Below are positions 41,201 to 51,947 of a DNA stretch of 64,000 bases, piece after piece. This stretch comes from Rhodospira trueperi. GTDB lineage: Bacteria > Pseudomonadota > Alphaproteobacteria > Rhodospirillales > Rhodospirillaceae. The stretch is taken from positions 248,001-312,000 of the forward strand of contig NZ_FNAP01000003.1 of assembly GCF_900101965.1 (NCBI RefSeq). Reading direction: 5' to 3'. The position numbers and the translations under genes were made by a program. The notes under the pieces are model-generated. The model worked only from the letters and a program-made list of their open reading frames with translations, ran no database searches and was not told where the DNA came from. Numbering within the stretch: the stretch's first letter is position 1; every line of letters begins with the position of its first letter.

Positions 41201-41826
41201 GTGGCGGCGGCGGCGATGTCGGCCCCCACCAGCAGGGTGCCGGTGGTCTCCACGGTCACCTGCAGGAAGATGGGCACATCGGGCCGGTTCTGGCTGATCC
41301 GCGCCGCCTTGGTGCCGTTGATGGCTGCCTTGAACTGCAACGGGTCCTGGCAGGTCTCGACCAGCACGCCGTCGCAACCGCCGGCGACCAGCCCCTCGGC
41401 CTGGGTGGTGAAGGACGCCTCCAGGCTGTCGTAGTCGATGTGCCCCAGGCTGGGCAGCTTGGTGCCCGGCCCGATGGAACCCAGCACGAAGCGGCGGCGG
41501 TCATCCGAAAAGGTCTCCGCCGCCTCCCGCGCCAGTTCCACGCCACGCTTGTTGATCTCGAAGGCTTTGTCCTGAAGCTCGAACTCGGCCAGCGTGATGG
41601 GCGAACCGCCGAAGGTGTTGGTCTGCACCACGTCCGCGCCGGCCGCGTAGTACTGGCGGTGGATGTCGCGCACCACATCCGGGCGGGACAGGCTGAGGAC
41701 CTCGGTGCAGTTCTCCTTGCCCCAAAAATCCTCGTCCAGGGACAGGGGAAGCGCCTGCACCAGCGAGCCCATGCCGCCGTCGCACAACAGAACATGCCGG
41801 GAGAGATGGTCGAGAAAGTCGCTCAT
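38296..41826 (-). CDS. metH: cobalamin-dependent methionine synthase
   Basis: MetH transfers a methyl group from 5-methyltetrahydrofolate to homocysteine through cobalamin. The 1176-residue protein has all four modules: homocysteine-binding (1-325, zinc ligands in GLNCATGP and GGCCGTTPEH), pterin-binding (about 345-620), cobalamin-binding (about 650-880, DVHDIGKNLV with the Co-ligating His) and the SAM-binding reactivation domain (about 900-1176, YSFGYPACPNLADQ). It follows metF on the same strand after 130 bases containing a palindromic repeat. A piece of its 3' end is duplicated 2 kb downstream. Co-regulation with metF and the ArsR-methyltransferase gene is likely. Confidence 0.98.
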   Translation of the reverse strand: MSDFLDHLSRHVLLCDGGMGSLVQALPLSLDEDFWGKENCTEVLSLSRPDVVRDIHRQYYAAGADVVQTNTFGGSPITLAEFELQDKAFEINKRGVELAREAAETFSDDRRRFVLGSIGPGTKLPSLGHIDYDSLEASFTTQAEGLVAGGCDGVLVETCQDPLQFKAAINGTKAARISQNRPDVPIFLQVTVETTGTLLVGADIAAAATVAQALGVDSMGLNCATGPAEMAEHVRWLSENWPGRISIQPNAGLPELRDGATFYPLTPRELADWHRRFIAEDRINLVGGCCGTTPEHITAVDAMLRETATEGAHRPAAQPRTTVWVPSVASLYGRVELRQENAILSIGERCNANGSKKFRDLQDAEDWDAIVGIARDQVKDGSHTLDVCTAFVGRNELSDMTEVITRLRGQVNAPLVFDSTETPVLEAALKLYGGKPIINSINFEDGEEIAAERLKLACKHGAAVIALTIDEDGMAKTADKKLEIAQRLYDFAVNQHGLPASDLMFDPLTFTICTGNEDDRRLGIETLEGIRLIREALPECQIALGLSNISFGLKAVARHVLNSVFLDHAVRHGMTGAIIHVAKIKPLHAIPEKEVKAAEALIYDKREEGGEDPLQAFIALFQDRSAETEKKKERPASVEERLKQRIVDGDRQGLDADLDEAMQTHEPLKIINEFLLGGMKVVGELFGAGKMQLPFVLQSAETMKTAVAHLEPHMEKIEGQEKGIMVLATVKGDVHDIGKNLVDIILTNNGYKVVNIGIKQPIANILSAAREHKADAIGMSGLLVKSTVIMKDNLVEMSREGWDIPVFLGGAALTRAFVEQDCVAAYEGGQGRVAYARDAFDGLTLMSHVMEGSFDGYLEELQDKRAGRPSRRKAANNDDVLEVPPEARERTNRPVEAEEIRLRRQELHSGITPPEPPFWGSRVLETSIAVKTLVPYVNENTLYQFQWGMKKSGRTLADWKAWAAKELRPIFHDMARRCVEEDILKPQAVYGYWKAAADGDSVVLFDEDGTTEVARFAFPRQDRSGGLCLADFFRDISDPVRDVIGLQAVTMGHRVSEVARAWFGDNRYKDYLYLHGIGVEMAEALAEVVHKRMRGELGYASEDSREIEGLFKQEYRGSRYSFGYPACPNLADQHALLELLGADRIGLSLTDEDELVPEQSTSAIVVLHPQAKYFRV

Positions 41827-41861
41827 GGATGCCGCCTGTGGACTTGGGGAACGAATCGTAG

Positions 41862-41945
41862 GTTGGGGTGAGGCTCGAAGTGCCGAACCCCAACAGCGCC
41901 GTCAGGTGTTGGGGTTGGGGTTCGCTTCGCTTACCCCAACCTGCG
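41862..41945. repeat. palindromic intergenic repeat between metF and metH
   Basis: The segment holds GGTTGGGGT and AACCCCAACA on one side and TGTTGGGGTT and TACCCCAACC on the other, around a GTTCGCTTCGCTTACC core. It can fold as two stem-loops or one long stem. This GGTTGGGGT/ACCCCAACC design is of the kind seen as dispersed intergenic repeats in many bacteria. It is not a recognisable SAM, SAH or cobalamin riboswitch. Confidence 0.75.
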
Positions 41946-41956
41946 GCAAGGTGTTT

Positions 41957-43908
<1,952 letters not shown>

Positions 43909-43967
43909 CCGTCGATGCGATCCCGTCCAGGCCAGCCGCAGAACTCTGTCGTCCCCGCCTGCATCCA

Positions 43968-43989
43968 CATATAAACATATCTTTATATG
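43968..43989. promoter_or_regulatory. perfect palindromic operator for the ArsR-methyltransferase regulator
   Basis: CATATAAA-CATATC-TTTATATG is a perfect 8-bp inverted repeat with a 6-base spacer, 60 bases upstream of the regulator's start. Long AT-rich palindromes of this kind are typical ArsR/SmtB binding sites. It is very AT-rich in a 70% GC genome and is the only such site in this 560-base intergenic region. Self-control of the met operon is inferred. Confidence 0.75.
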
Positions 43990-44098
43990 AACACAAGGCG
44001 GATCGCGCCGAAGCGCCGCCGCCCCGCGCCAGCAGGTCTCATTTTGGCCGCGCGGCCTCCGAAGTGAACGGCTGGGCGCCCCAGGCGCGGGCCTGACT

Positions 44099-44234
44099 CC
44101 CTCCCCTGGATAGGGGAGGGCTGGGGTGGGGTGGGGTTGAAAAAAGGCCTGCGGGATTGATGCGGCAAGCGGGGTCCGTGCGGACATCGCCTCGCTCCCC
44201 TCCCAACCTCCCCCCGAAGGGGGGGAGGAGAACA
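44099..44234. repeat. dispersed palindromic repeat, copy B
   Basis: This intergenic copy shares the CCCTCCCC-TGGATA-GGGGAGGG hairpin, the GGGGTGGGGTTGA run, the CTCCCAACCTCCCCCCG stretch and the final GAGAACA with copy A in the serpin gene. The middle differs in length and sequence. The rest of the 560 bases between the ArsR-type gene and the mlaC-like gene (43909-44469) holds only the operator and probable promoters. Confidence 0.88.
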
Positions 44235-44469
44235 GGCCGGCACCGGCCGCAACCGGTGTTCTCCCTCCATCCTGAGAATTGCTGGCCCCGCGCGCGCCCC
44301 GTGGATTCAAGCGGCAATCCATGCTAGCCAAAAGCCATCATCACCGAATCCTCTCAGTCTATTCCAAGTCCGGCCCCGATTGGACGATAGGCTGAAGGGT
44401 GGTTCAGCACCGGCATGCACCGGCACACGACCGCACGGCGGTCCCCCCGCCCCAACGAACGAGAGCGCC

Positions 44470-45120
44470 ATGACATCGATTCCGTTGACGTTTCGCCTCA
44501 CGGACTGGCTGCGGACAGCCCTCCTGACTGTGGCCCTGATCCTGGCGGCGCCGGCCGCCGGCCTCGCGGCGGACATGCCCGACGAACCCGACGCCTTTCT
44601 GATGGCCGTGTCCGACCGGGCCATTGAGGAAATCCTGCAACCCGATATTTCGACGGAAGCCCGGATCGAGAAGTTCGAAGCGTTGCTGGAGGACGCCTTC
44701 GACCTTGAGGCCGTCGGCCGATTCGTGGTGGGGCGGGCCTGGCGCTCCGCGACGGATGAGGAGCGCGAGCGCTTCCTGAAGCTCTTCAAGGACTTCAATG
44801 TCTTCAACTGGGGCAGCCGATTCGATGATTACGGCGGCCAGCGTCTGCACGTCACCAACGTGATCCCTGACGGCGACAAGGGGCATTTCGTCGAGACCAG
44901 GATCGGCGATCAGGACGGCAAGCCCTTCGTCGTGACCTGGCGTCTGCGCAAACGGGACGAGGGCCTGCGTATCGTCGATATCTCGGTCGAAGGCATCTGG
45001 ATGTCCCAGACGTGGCGCTCCGAATATGCGTCGGTGCTGAAGGAAACCGGCGGGCTGGACGGCCTGAACGACACGCTGGAACAGCGCGTGGCCGAAATGC
45101 GGGAAAAGACGGAACTGTGA
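44470..45120 (+). CDS. MlaC/Ttg2D-family phospholipid-binding protein
   Basis: A 216-residue secreted protein: signal peptide (hydrophobic LLTVALILAAPAAG, cleavage near LAADM), then an MlaC-type domain. Typical family features are a helical first half (residues about 35-110, ATDEERERFLKLFKDF), a central beta-sheet, and a conserved RIVDISVEGIWMSQTWRSEY end. MlaC ferries phospholipids between the outer and inner membrane. The other mla genes are not adjacent here. The chosen ATG has GAGAG upstream. Confidence 0.88.
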   Translation: MTSIPLTFRLTDWLRTALLTVALILAAPAAGLAADMPDEPDAFLMAVSDRAIEEILQPDISTEARIEKFEALLEDAFDLEAVGRFVVGRAWRSATDEERERFLKLFKDFNVFNWGSRFDDYGGQRLHVTNVIPDGDKGHFVETRIGDQDGKPFVVTWRLRKRDEGLRIVDISVEGIWMSQTWRSEYASVLKETGGLDGLNDTLEQRVAEMREKTEL

Positions 45121-45153
45121 TGGCGCAAGGCGGCTGGCCGACGGCCGGCCGCC

Positions 45154-47064
45154 CTATCCCTTGAGCAGCCCGCGTGCCCGCAGCGCCTGGACGACCTCGT
45201 CCGCCAGTTCGTCCGGACTGGCCCGGTCGGTGCGCAGGTGCAGTTCGGGCGCCTCCGGCGGTTCGTACTCGGAGTCGATGCCGGTGAAGTTCTTGAGCTG
45301 GCCGGCGCGGGCCTTTTTGTAGAGGCCTTTGGGGTCGCGCTGTTCGCAGACCTCCAGCGGCGCATCCACGAACACCTCCAGGAACTCGCCGTCCTCGACC
45401 TTTTCCCGCGCCAGCCGCCGCTCCGCCCGATACGGCGAGATGAACGACACGAGCACGATCAGCCCGGCATCGACGAACAGGCGCGCCACCTCGGCGACGC
45501 GACGGATGTTCTCCACTCGGGCTTCCGGGGTGAAGCCCAGGTCGCGGTTCAGGCCGTGGCGGACATTGTCGCCGTCCAGAATGTAGCTGTGGTGGCCCAT
45601 GGCCAACAGGCGTTTTTCCACCAGGTTGGCCACCGTCGACTTGCCGGCGCCCGACAGGCCGGTGAACCACAGCACGCACGGCCGCTGATGCTTCTGGTGG
45701 GCGCGCGCGGCCTTGTCCACCTCCAGCGCCTGCCAGTGAATGTTGGCGGCGCGGCGCAGGCCGAAGGCGATCATGCCGCAGCCGACGGTGTGGTTGGTGG
45801 TCCGGTCGATCAGGATGAAGCCCCCGGTGGCGCGGTTGTCCTCATAGGGGTCGAACGGCACCGGCCGGGCCATCGCCAGATTACAGAACGCCACCTCGTT
45901 CAGATCCAGTTGCTTGGCCGCCAGCTTGTTCTGAGTGTTGACGTCCAGGCGATGTTTGATCTCGGTCACCTGGGCCGGAACCGTGGCATGCCCGATCTTC
46001 ATCAGATAGCTGCGCTCGGGCAGCAACGGCTCCTCGGCCATCCAGACGATGTGCGCCGCCACCTGATCGGCCATTTCCGGACGCGCGTCGGCCGGGCTGA
46101 TGACGTCGCCCCGGGCGATGTCCACTTCGTCGGCCAGCGTCAGCGTGACCGCCTCGCCGGCCACCGCCCGATCGCGATCGCCCGAGAAGTCCACCACCCG
46201 GGCCACCGTGGTCGGTCGGCCCGACGGATTGACGACGATGCGGTCGCCCGGCCGCACAACACCGGACGCCACCGTGCCGCAATAGCCGCGAAAATCCAGG
46301 TTGGGCCGGTTGACCCACTGCACCGGAAAGCGGAACGGGGCCGTCACGCTGTCCTGGACGACGTCCACCTCCTCCAGGAACGGCAGCAGCGCTGGGCCGT
46401 CATACCAGGGCATGCCGTCGCCCCGGTTCACCACGTTGTCGCCCATCAGGGCCGAAACCGGAATGCACACCGGCTCCGGCAGGTCGATGCGGGCGGCGAA
46501 GTCCACGAAGTCCGCGCGAATGGACTCGAACGTGGCGTGGTCGTAGTCCACCAGATCCATCTTGTTGACCGCCAGCACCACGTGCCGCAGGCCCATCAGC
46601 CGGGCGATGGTGGCATGGCGGCGCGTCTGCACCAGGACACCCTTGCGCGCGTCCACCAGCAGCACGGCCAGTTCGGCGTTCGAGGCGCCGGTGGCCATGT
46701 TGCGCGTGTACTGCTCGTGGCCCGGCGTGTCGGCGACGATGAACTTGCGCCGGTCGGTGGTGAAGTAGCGCCACGCCACGTCGATGGTGATGCCCTGCTC
46801 GCGCTCGGCCTGAAGGCCGTCCACCAGCAGCGACAGGTCCAGCGCCCCCCCTGCCCGGCCGCGCGCCTTGCTGTCGCGCTCCAGGCTCTTGAGCTGATCC
46901 TCGAAGATCAGCTTGGAATCGTAGAGAATCCGGCCGATCAGGGTGCTCTTGCCGTCATCGACGCTACCGCACGTCAGAAAGCGCAGCAGGTCGCGCTGGG
47001 CGGCCTTGCCGCTGAGGACCGCCTCGGTCGCGGCGGCGTCGAACGTCCGTCCGTCGTCGGCCAT
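45154..47064 (-). CDS. cysNC: bifunctional sulfate adenylyltransferase subunit 1 / APS kinase
   Basis: A 636-residue fusion. The CysN part (about 1-440) is a GTPase that drives ATP sulfurylase: [18 protein letters not shown] (P-loop), [12 protein letters not shown] and NKMD are intact. The CysC part (about 455-636) is adenylylsulfate kinase with [17 protein letters not shown] and a [18 protein letters not shown] stretch. It makes PAPS from sulfate with CysD. The start overlaps the cysD stop by one base (TGATG). The gene is convergent with the mlaC-like gene. Confidence 0.97.
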   Translation of the reverse strand: MADDGRTFDAAATEAVLSGKAAQRDLLRFLTCGSVDDGKSTLIGRILYDSKLIFEDQLKSLERDSKARGRAGGALDLSLLVDGLQAEREQGITIDVAWRYFTTDRRKFIVADTPGHEQYTRNMATGASNAELAVLLVDARKGVLVQTRRHATIARLMGLRHVVLAVNKMDLVDYDHATFESIRADFVDFAARIDLPEPVCIPVSALMGDNVVNRGDGMPWYDGPALLPFLEEVDVVQDSVTAPFRFPVQWVNRPNLDFRGYCGTVASGVVRPGDRIVVNPSGRPTTVARVVDFSGDRDRAVAGEAVTLTLADEVDIARGDVISPADARPEMADQVAAHIVWMAEEPLLPERSYLMKIGHATVPAQVTEIKHRLDVNTQNKLAAKQLDLNEVAFCNLAMARPVPFDPYEDNRATGGFILIDRTTNHTVGCGMIAFGLRRAANIHWQALEVDKAARAHQKHQRPCVLWFTGLSGAGKSTVANLVEKRLLAMGHHSYILDGDNVRHGLNRDLGFTPEARVENIRRVAEVARLFVDAGLIVLVSFISPYRAERRLAREKVEDGEFLEVFVDAPLEVCEQRDPKGLYKKARAGQLKNFTGIDSEYEPPEAPELHLRTDRASPDELADEVVQALRARGLLKG

Positions 47065-48011
47065 CAGAAGTACCCATCCCGCTTCTTGAGTTCCATGGAG
47101 CCGGCCTGGTCGTGGTCGATGGCCCGCCCGGCGCGCTCGGACGTGCGCGAATTGAGCATCTCGGCCACCACCTCGGCCACCGTGGCGGCGGTGCTTTCCA
47201 CCGCGCCGGTCAGCGGATAGCAGCCCAGGGTGCGGAAACGCACACTCTTCATCTCCGGCTCGGTGCCCTCGGGAATCGGCAGGCGGTCATCGTCGACCAT
47301 CACCCACATGCCGTTGTACGGGATCACCGGGCGCGGTTTGGCGAAGTACAGCGGCACCACCGAGATGGTTTCCTGGAGGATGTACTGCCAGACATCCAGT
47401 TCGGTCCAGTTGGACAGCGGGAAGGCGCGGATGCTCTCGCCGGTCTTGATGCGGCCGTTGTAGAGCGACCACAGTTCCGGGCGCTGATTGCGCGGGTCCC
47501 ACTGGTGGGCGGCGGTGCGAAAGGAGAACACCCGCTCCTTGGCGCGGCTGGCCTCCTCGTCGCGGCGCGCGCCGCCGAAGGCCGCGTCGAAGCCGTGCTT
47601 CGTCAACGCCTGCTTCAGCCCCTGGGTCTTCATCACATCGGTATGCACGGAAGAGCCATGGCTGATCGGCCCCACACCGTCGCGCACGCCGTCCTCGTTC
47701 ACATGCACGATCAGATCGAGGCCCAGTTCCCGCGCCGTTTGGTCACGGAATTCGATCATTTCGCGAAACTTCCACGTCGTGTCGACATGCATCAGCGGGA
47801 ACGGCAGCGGCCCCGGCGCGAACGCCTTGCGGGCCAGATGCAGCATCACCGACGAATCCTTGCCAATGGAATACAGCATCACCGGGTTCCGGACCTCGGC
47901 GACCACCTCACGGATGATGTGGATGCTTTCAGCTTCCAGCCGCTTCAGATGGCTCAGACGGGCGTTTCCGGGCAGCCCTCCCCGCCCTGATACCGTCTCC
48001 GCACTATGCAA
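47064..48011 (-). CDS. cysD: sulfate adenylyltransferase subunit 2
   Basis: CysD is the adenylyl-transferring subunit of ATP sulfurylase. The 315-residue protein has the PP-loop [18 protein letters not shown] and the C-terminal family end [12 protein letters not shown]. No ATG or GTG is well placed, so I propose a TTG start at 48011, which has GGAGAG six bases upstream; a GTG at 48122 is a longer alternative without a good ribosome binding site. It is followed directly by cysNC with a one-base overlap. Confidence 0.94.
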   Translation of the reverse strand: MHSAETVSGRGGLPGNARLSHLKRLEAESIHIIREVVAEVRNPVMLYSIGKDSSVMLHLARKAFAPGPLPFPLMHVDTTWKFREMIEFRDQTARELGLDLIVHVNEDGVRDGVGPISHGSSVHTDVMKTQGLKQALTKHGFDAAFGGARRDEEASRAKERVFSFRTAAHQWDPRNQRPELWSLYNGRIKTGESIRAFPLSNWTELDVWQYILQETISVVPLYFAKPRPVIPYNGMWVMVDDDRLPIPEGTEPEMKSVRFRTLGCYPLTGAVESTAATVAEVVAEMLNSRTSERAGRAIDHDQAGSMELKKRDGYF

Positions 48012-48138
48012 GGGTCTCTCCGTTCTCCACGACCTACTGGAAACAAGGCGTAGGCAGCCCTGATACTCGGGTCCTGTTTCGCCGAAGCCCGTTTTCCGCT
48101 GACGACGGACTCGCCGGAACACATGCGCCGGCCGGGAA

Positions 48139-49287
48139 TCACCCGGACGGCCCGTCGGCCGCGCGCTCCCGATCCATGCGCGCGCGCAGATCGCGCACCG
48201 CCGACAGCGCGCTGAGTTCGTCGTCGATCACCGCCATGCTGGCCTTGAGGCGGTCGCGCTCGGCCTGGGTCGATTTGCGCCGCGTCTCGCGCATCAGGTT
48301 GGCCAGGGCGAACAGGCGATGGGCCACTTCCTCCGGATCGTCCAGGCTCTCGCCCACGCCCTTGATGCGGTCCACCAGCCGGGCGATGTCGGCTGCCGTC
48401 TCGGCGTGACCGACCAGGATGGGGCGCAGATCACGGTACTTGTCCGGGTGCAGTTGAAGGAACGCGCGCGTCTCCCGCAGGATGACGGAGACATGCATGA
48501 GCGCCTCGGACACCGGATGATTGGGCCACGCCAGGGCCACCCCCCGGATCCGCCCGTGATGAGCGCGAAAGGCCGCCAGTTCCTCCACCAACAGCTCGGG
48601 ATCATACCCGGGAACCTTCAGCGCGGCGTCCTCGGCGGCCTCGGGATCGGCCTTGGGCGCCGCCTCGGGCTTCGTCGCGGCCTCCTCGAACGCGTCGCCC
48701 CCCGCCGCCTCAGCACTGGCCTCGCCCCCCCCGCCGACATCGGCGAACGCGGCGTCGGCCTGCTGACGCGCCCACACCCGGTCCCACCAGGGTCCCGATT
48801 CCAGGGCCTTCAGGTCGTCCGCCTCCTCAAGCCGGCGCCACGGTGCATCCGCCCGCGCGCGCCACAGCCACAGCCGGCCCATGACAAGGGACGCATAGGC
48901 CACGATGTCCACGACGACGGGATCCCCCGGGCTGCGGGGGTCGGCGATGTCGGGCATCACAAGATACAGCCCGGCCATGAGCAGGACGAGAACGCCGTAC
49001 CCCATCGCGCCGCGCCGCCGATCCGGGCGGCGGCCCGGCACCATCCAGTCGGGACGGGCCAGCGCCAGGGGAATGCACAGCGCGAACGCCGCCGCCCAGG
49101 CGCCGAATAGGCCCAGGGGCGCGGCCACCAGCGCGGCGATGCCGATCAGACTGCTGCCGAGCAGGGCATGCAGAAGGCGCCATTGGGCTTCGTTCGGCGA
49201 CGGCCCACCGCGTCCCGGCCCGATCACGGCCCGGAACAGCCCGAACCCGCCGAACAGGGCGGTAACAGCGCAAAGAAACTCGATCAT
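48139..49287 (-). CDS. membrane protein with XpaC-like C-terminal region
   Basis: A 382-residue protein. Three or four hydrophobic segments fill the first 150 residues (about 2-20, 38-75, 92-110, 120-135), followed by an acidic Ala/Glu-rich linker and a helical cytoplasmic domain (about 210-382). The helical part ([36 protein letters not shown]) resembles the 5-bromo-4-chloroindolyl phosphate hydrolysis (XpaC/TelA-linked) family, though weakly. It lies just upstream of cysD on the same strand, 127 bases away, without an obvious link. Confidence 0.65.
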   Translation of the reverse strand: MIEFLCAVTALFGGFGLFRAVIGPGRGGPSPNEAQWRLLHALLGSSLIGIAALVAAPLGLFGAWAAAFALCIPLALARPDWMVPGRRPDRRRGAMGYGVLVLLMAGLYLVMPDIADPRSPGDPVVVDIVAYASLVMGRLWLWRARADAPWRRLEEADDLKALESGPWWDRVWARQQADAAFADVGGGGEASAEAAGGDAFEEAATKPEAAPKADPEAAEDAALKVPGYDPELLVEELAAFRAHHGRIRGVALAWPNHPVSEALMHVSVILRETRAFLQLHPDKYRDLRPILVGHAETAADIARLVDRIKGVGESLDDPEEVAHRLFALANLMRETRRKSTQAERDRLKASMAVIDDELSALSAVRDLRARMDRERAADGPSG

Positions 49288-49398
49288 GCCGGATGGGGTC
49301 CATCGCACCACGGGGGGCGGGACGACAGCCCCGCGCGCCTGCGACAGACATAGCGCCGATCCGCGCCGAAGAAAACCGTCGCGATGCCCCGCGCGGGA

Positions 49399-49662
49399 TC
49401 AGGCGCGCGGCGCCTCCTGTGTGCTCGCGCTGACCGGGCAGGCCTTGGCCTTGCCGCAGCCCGCGCAGGCGGTGCGGCGCCGGCCGAAATAGGTCCGCCA
49501 CAGGTAGACCCCGGCCACCAGCACCACCACGCCGACGGCGGCGAGGTCCCACGGCCCGGCGGAGGCTTCCTGCCCGAAATCAACGGCCGGGGCGGACGGC
49601 GCCTCGGTTCCAGCGGCGAGGCCGTCTGTCGGCGAGATGGGGGCGGATGTTGTCTCGGTCAT
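49399..49662 (-). CDS. small single-pass membrane protein with a Cys-rich tail
   Basis: An 87-residue protein: Pro/Ala-rich N-terminus, one transmembrane helix (about 40-57, AAVGVVVLVAGVYLWRTYF), a basic FGRRRTA anchor and a CAGCGKAKACP cysteine cluster. The layout is that of FeoB-associated Cys-rich membrane proteins, which may bind iron or a metal, but no feo genes are near. It is read toward the XpaC-like gene. Confidence 0.72.
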   Translation of the reverse strand: MTETTSAPISPTDGLAAGTEAPSAPAVDFGQEASAGPWDLAAVGVVVLVAGVYLWRTYFGRRRTACAGCGKAKACPVSASTQEAPRA

Positions 49663-49800
49663 GCGACCCTGGTCCTTGTCCGGAAGGGAGGCCCGATCCG
49701 CCGCCCGGCTGGCAGGGGTGATCAGGCCATCGTTACGGTCTGCACGGTATTGATTTTAAGAACCGCTCGCAACAAAAATCGGGCGCCGATGTTGGACACG

Positions 49801-50241
49801 TCAGGAATCGGCCGCGCCGCCTCCCCGGGGCAACAGCCGCACCCGAACCCCGGCCGTCGCGGCCCGGGACGTCAGGGCCTCCACGGCTGGCGCCGGCACG
49901 TCATCGTCCAGCGCCAAAACCAGCGTCCAACCGGGCGGCGCCGGCCAGTCGGCCAGCGCCGCCAAGGCGAGCCCCACGGCCGGGCCGCACTCCCACACCA
50001 GCACCAGGGGCGGGGGCGGGGGCGGTGCCTCCGACTCGACCCGCGCCCAGCGCTCGCGAAAGACGGTCACCAGCGCGCGCGGCCAGCCAGGTCCCAGGGC
50101 CTCGCCCACGCCTTCGGGCGCGGCGACCACCAGGGGCATGCCGGCCGGCGCCGCCCGGGCCGCCGCCAGAAGGTCATCCGGGCCGGCAATGCGCGTCCAG
50201 GGCCGCGACTCCTCCGGTTCGGAAAGCAACGGTGTCGCCAT
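49801..50241 (-). CDS. hypothetical protein
   Basis: A 146-residue protein without a recognised domain. The translation alternates hydrophobic beta-strands and Ala-rich helices (PLVVAAPEGVGEALG, LVLVWECGPAVGLALAAL, TLVLALDDDVPAPAVEAL), which suggests a small Rossmann-like fold rather than noise. A proline run sits in the middle. No neighbour indicates a role. The call is mainly supported by the lack of a better gene on either strand. Confidence 0.5.
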   Translation of the reverse strand: MATPLLSEPEESRPWTRIAGPDDLLAAARAAPAGMPLVVAAPEGVGEALGPGWPRALVTVFRERWARVESEAPPPPPPLVLVWECGPAVGLALAALADWPAPPGWTLVLALDDDVPAPAVEALTSRAATAGVRVRLLPRGGGAADS

Positions 50242-50413
50242 TGACGCGACTCCCCGGCGTCCTTATTCTCAGGTTTGATCCCAGCCGCTTAAAGTAGCAT
50301 GCTGAATCCGATCAGGAAAACACGCGTCTTGCGGTGTCGCGCGGCACCCGGACAGGGTGGTGATGATCGACGTGAAACGGTCCGCCGACGGTCGGCGGAC
50401 CCAGGAGGACGAC

Positions 50414-50680
50414 ATGGCCGGGCAACGCGTTGACGAGGCGCTTGAGGTGCTGGGGCAGGCCATCAGCCGCCTGGAAACGGCGGTCGCGGCCCGCGCGGAT
50501 CGCCTGACCCGGGATGAGGCCGACAGCGAGGCGCGCCAACAGGACGTCTCCGCCCTGCGCGACGAATACGCGGCGCTGCGCGGCGATTACACCCAGCTTC
50601 GGGACGTGGTCGAGCAGGTCGACGGCCGGCTCGACGGCACCGTGGCGCGACTGCGCGCCCTTCTCGACCTGGAAGGATGA
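50414..50680 (+). CDS. coiled-coil DUF4164-like protein
   Basis: An 88-residue, almost entirely helical protein with heptad spacing (VDEALEVLGQAISRLETAV, then LRDEYAALRGDYTQLRDVV). It begins at an ATG with AGGAGG seven bases upstream. Short coiled-coil proteins of this kind directly precede zapA in many Alphaproteobacteria (DUF4164 group). The 7-base gap to zapA makes a cell-division operon likely. Confidence 0.8.
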   Translation: MAGQRVDEALEVLGQAISRLETAVAARADRLTRDEADSEARQQDVSALRDEYAALRGDYTQLRDVVEQVDGRLDGTVARLRALLDLEG

Positions 50681-50687
50681 ACGGCCC

Positions 50688-51056
50688 ATGCCGCAGGTTA
50701 CCATCACCGTCAACGGCCGCGACTACCGCATCACCTGTGGCGAGGGGGAAGAACAGAACGTCATCGATCTGAGCAAACGGCTCGATTCAATGGCCGACGA
50801 CCTCAGCGGGCGGCTCGGTCACCTCAGCGAGGGCATGGCCCTGATCATGATCGGGCTGACACTGGCCGACTCGCTGGCCGACGTGGAACGCGAGCGCGAC
50901 GAACTGCTGGCGCGCGTGGAGCCCATGGGCGTCGAGGCGGAGCGGGCCGAGGCCCGCGACCGCGCCCATGCGGAGGCGGAGGATCAGGCCGCCGCCGTCA
51001 TCGCAGCCATGGCCCAGCGCATCGAGGCCCTTGCCGCGCACCTGGACCAGGCCTAG
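50688..51056 (+). CDS. zapA: cell division protein ZapA
   Basis: ZapA binds and bundles FtsZ filaments at the division ring. The 122-residue protein shows the family's N-terminal VTITVNGRDYRITCGEGEE and the VIDLSKRLDSMADDL helix, followed by a long C-terminal coiled coil. It continues the operon begun by the coiled-coil gene and is followed by a 249-base gap containing a candidate 6S RNA and then 5-formyltetrahydrofolate cyclo-ligase, the order widespread in Proteobacteria. Confidence 0.93.
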   Translation: MPQVTITVNGRDYRITCGEGEEQNVIDLSKRLDSMADDLSGRLGHLSEGMALIMIGLTLADSLADVERERDELLARVEPMGVEAERAEARDRAHAEAEDQAAAVIAAMAQRIEALAAHLDQA

Positions 51057-51099
51057 GTTGAGGGGGCGGGGCTGCCCGGTTCGTCAGGCACGCACACTC

Positions 51100-51248
51100 C
51101 CGGGGGCTATACGTCTAAGAAAGGGAGCTGTCCCTGTCGGGACCCTGGTCTCGTCACACGGCGCCCACGTTGTGTCCGCGGCCCATGTGGAGGTCGCACC
51201 GCCAACGGCCAGGGTGGCTCCGCACCGTCTTCCCGTCAGCGACCCCGG
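51100..51248 (+). ncRNA. ssrS: candidate 6S RNA
   Basis: The gap between zapA and the cyclo-ligase gene is where 6S RNA is encoded in most Proteobacteria. The DNA here can fold into a long rod: CCGGGG (51100) with CCCCGG (51243), a large internal bubble, then GGAGC/GCTCC and CCCTG/CAGGG (51124-51136 with 51210-51221) and an inner hairpin arm. That is the 6S layout of a closing stem, central bubble and terminal loop, which mimics an open promoter to hold RNA polymerase. Ends are approximate; the call rests on synteny and hand folding. Confidence 0.68.
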
Positions 51249-51305
51249 CCCGCCGTACGGTTTGGGTCCGGCGGCTGTTCGCATAGGTTTCCGCGAGGGC
51301 CGCGC

Positions 51306-51947
51306 GTGACCGCTTCTTCTCTCATCTGCGATCCAACACTGTGCGCCGCCGCCGCCCACAAGGCGGCACTGCGTCGGCACTTGCTGGCGGCGCGGCGGGC
51401 GCTGGATCCGGACACCGCCGCCCAGGCAGCGCTGGCCGCGCGCGACCACGCCCTGACCCTCCCGTCACCGCCGCCGGGCGCGGTGGTGGCCGGGTTCTGG
51501 CCGCTGGCGGGGGAAATCGACCCCCGTCCCCTGCTGGAGGCGCTGCGGGCGCGCGGGCATCCCCTCGCATTGCCCGTCACGCCACCGCCCGGCGCCGCTC
51601 CGAGCCTTATCTTCCGCGTCTGGGAGGGCGATCCGGACGCGCTGGAGCCGGGGCCGTTCCACACCCGTCAGCCTCCGGCGACAGCCCCGGCGGTGGAGCC
51701 GGACTGGATCCTGGTGCCGTTGGTGGGATTCGACCGACGCGGCCACCGACTGGGCTTTGGGGCGGGCTACTATGACCGGTTTTTAGACGGCCGCGCCGCA
51801 ACCGCCGTCGGCCTTGCCTTCGCCTGTCAGGAGGTGCCTCTGGCCGAGGGCGGAGTTCCTGTCGAACCGCACGACGTTCCGCTCACCGCCGTGGTCACGG
51901 AACGCGGCGTGATCCGGCCGGATGATCTCTCGAAAGGCCCGGGCTGA
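51306..51947 (+). CDS. ygfA: 5-formyltetrahydrofolate cyclo-ligase
   Basis: The enzyme converts 5-formyl- to 5,10-methenyltetrahydrofolate using ATP, recycling a folate storage form. The 213-residue protein starts at GTG. It has the KAALRRHLLAARRAL N-terminal helix, a WILVPLVGFDRRGHRLGFG stretch and the GAGYYDRFL phosphate-binding loop. Its stop overlaps the start of the YmdB-like gene by one base. It fits with the other folate/one-carbon genes in the window (gcvTH, metF, metH). Confidence 0.93.
   Translation: MTASSLICDPTLCAAAAHKAALRRHLLAARRALDPDTAAQAALAARDHALTLPSPPPGAVVAGFWPLAGEIDPRPLLEALRARGHPLALPVTPPPGAAPSLIFRVWEGDPDALEPGPFHTRQPPATAPAVEPDWILVPLVGFDRRGHRLGFGAGYYDRFLDGRAATAVGLAFACQEVPLAEGGVPVEPHDVPLTAVVTERGVIRPDDLSKGPG

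Noticed and set aside
41827-41956. A SAM, SAH or cobalamin riboswitch ahead of metH
   Set aside because: The conserved cores of those riboswitches are absent; the sequence is a palindromic dispersed repeat.
43909-44331. An N-terminal extension of the ArsR-methyltransferase protein
   Set aside because: It runs through the operator palindrome and repeat copy B and lacks protein-like sequence. The ArsR domain begins at the chosen start.
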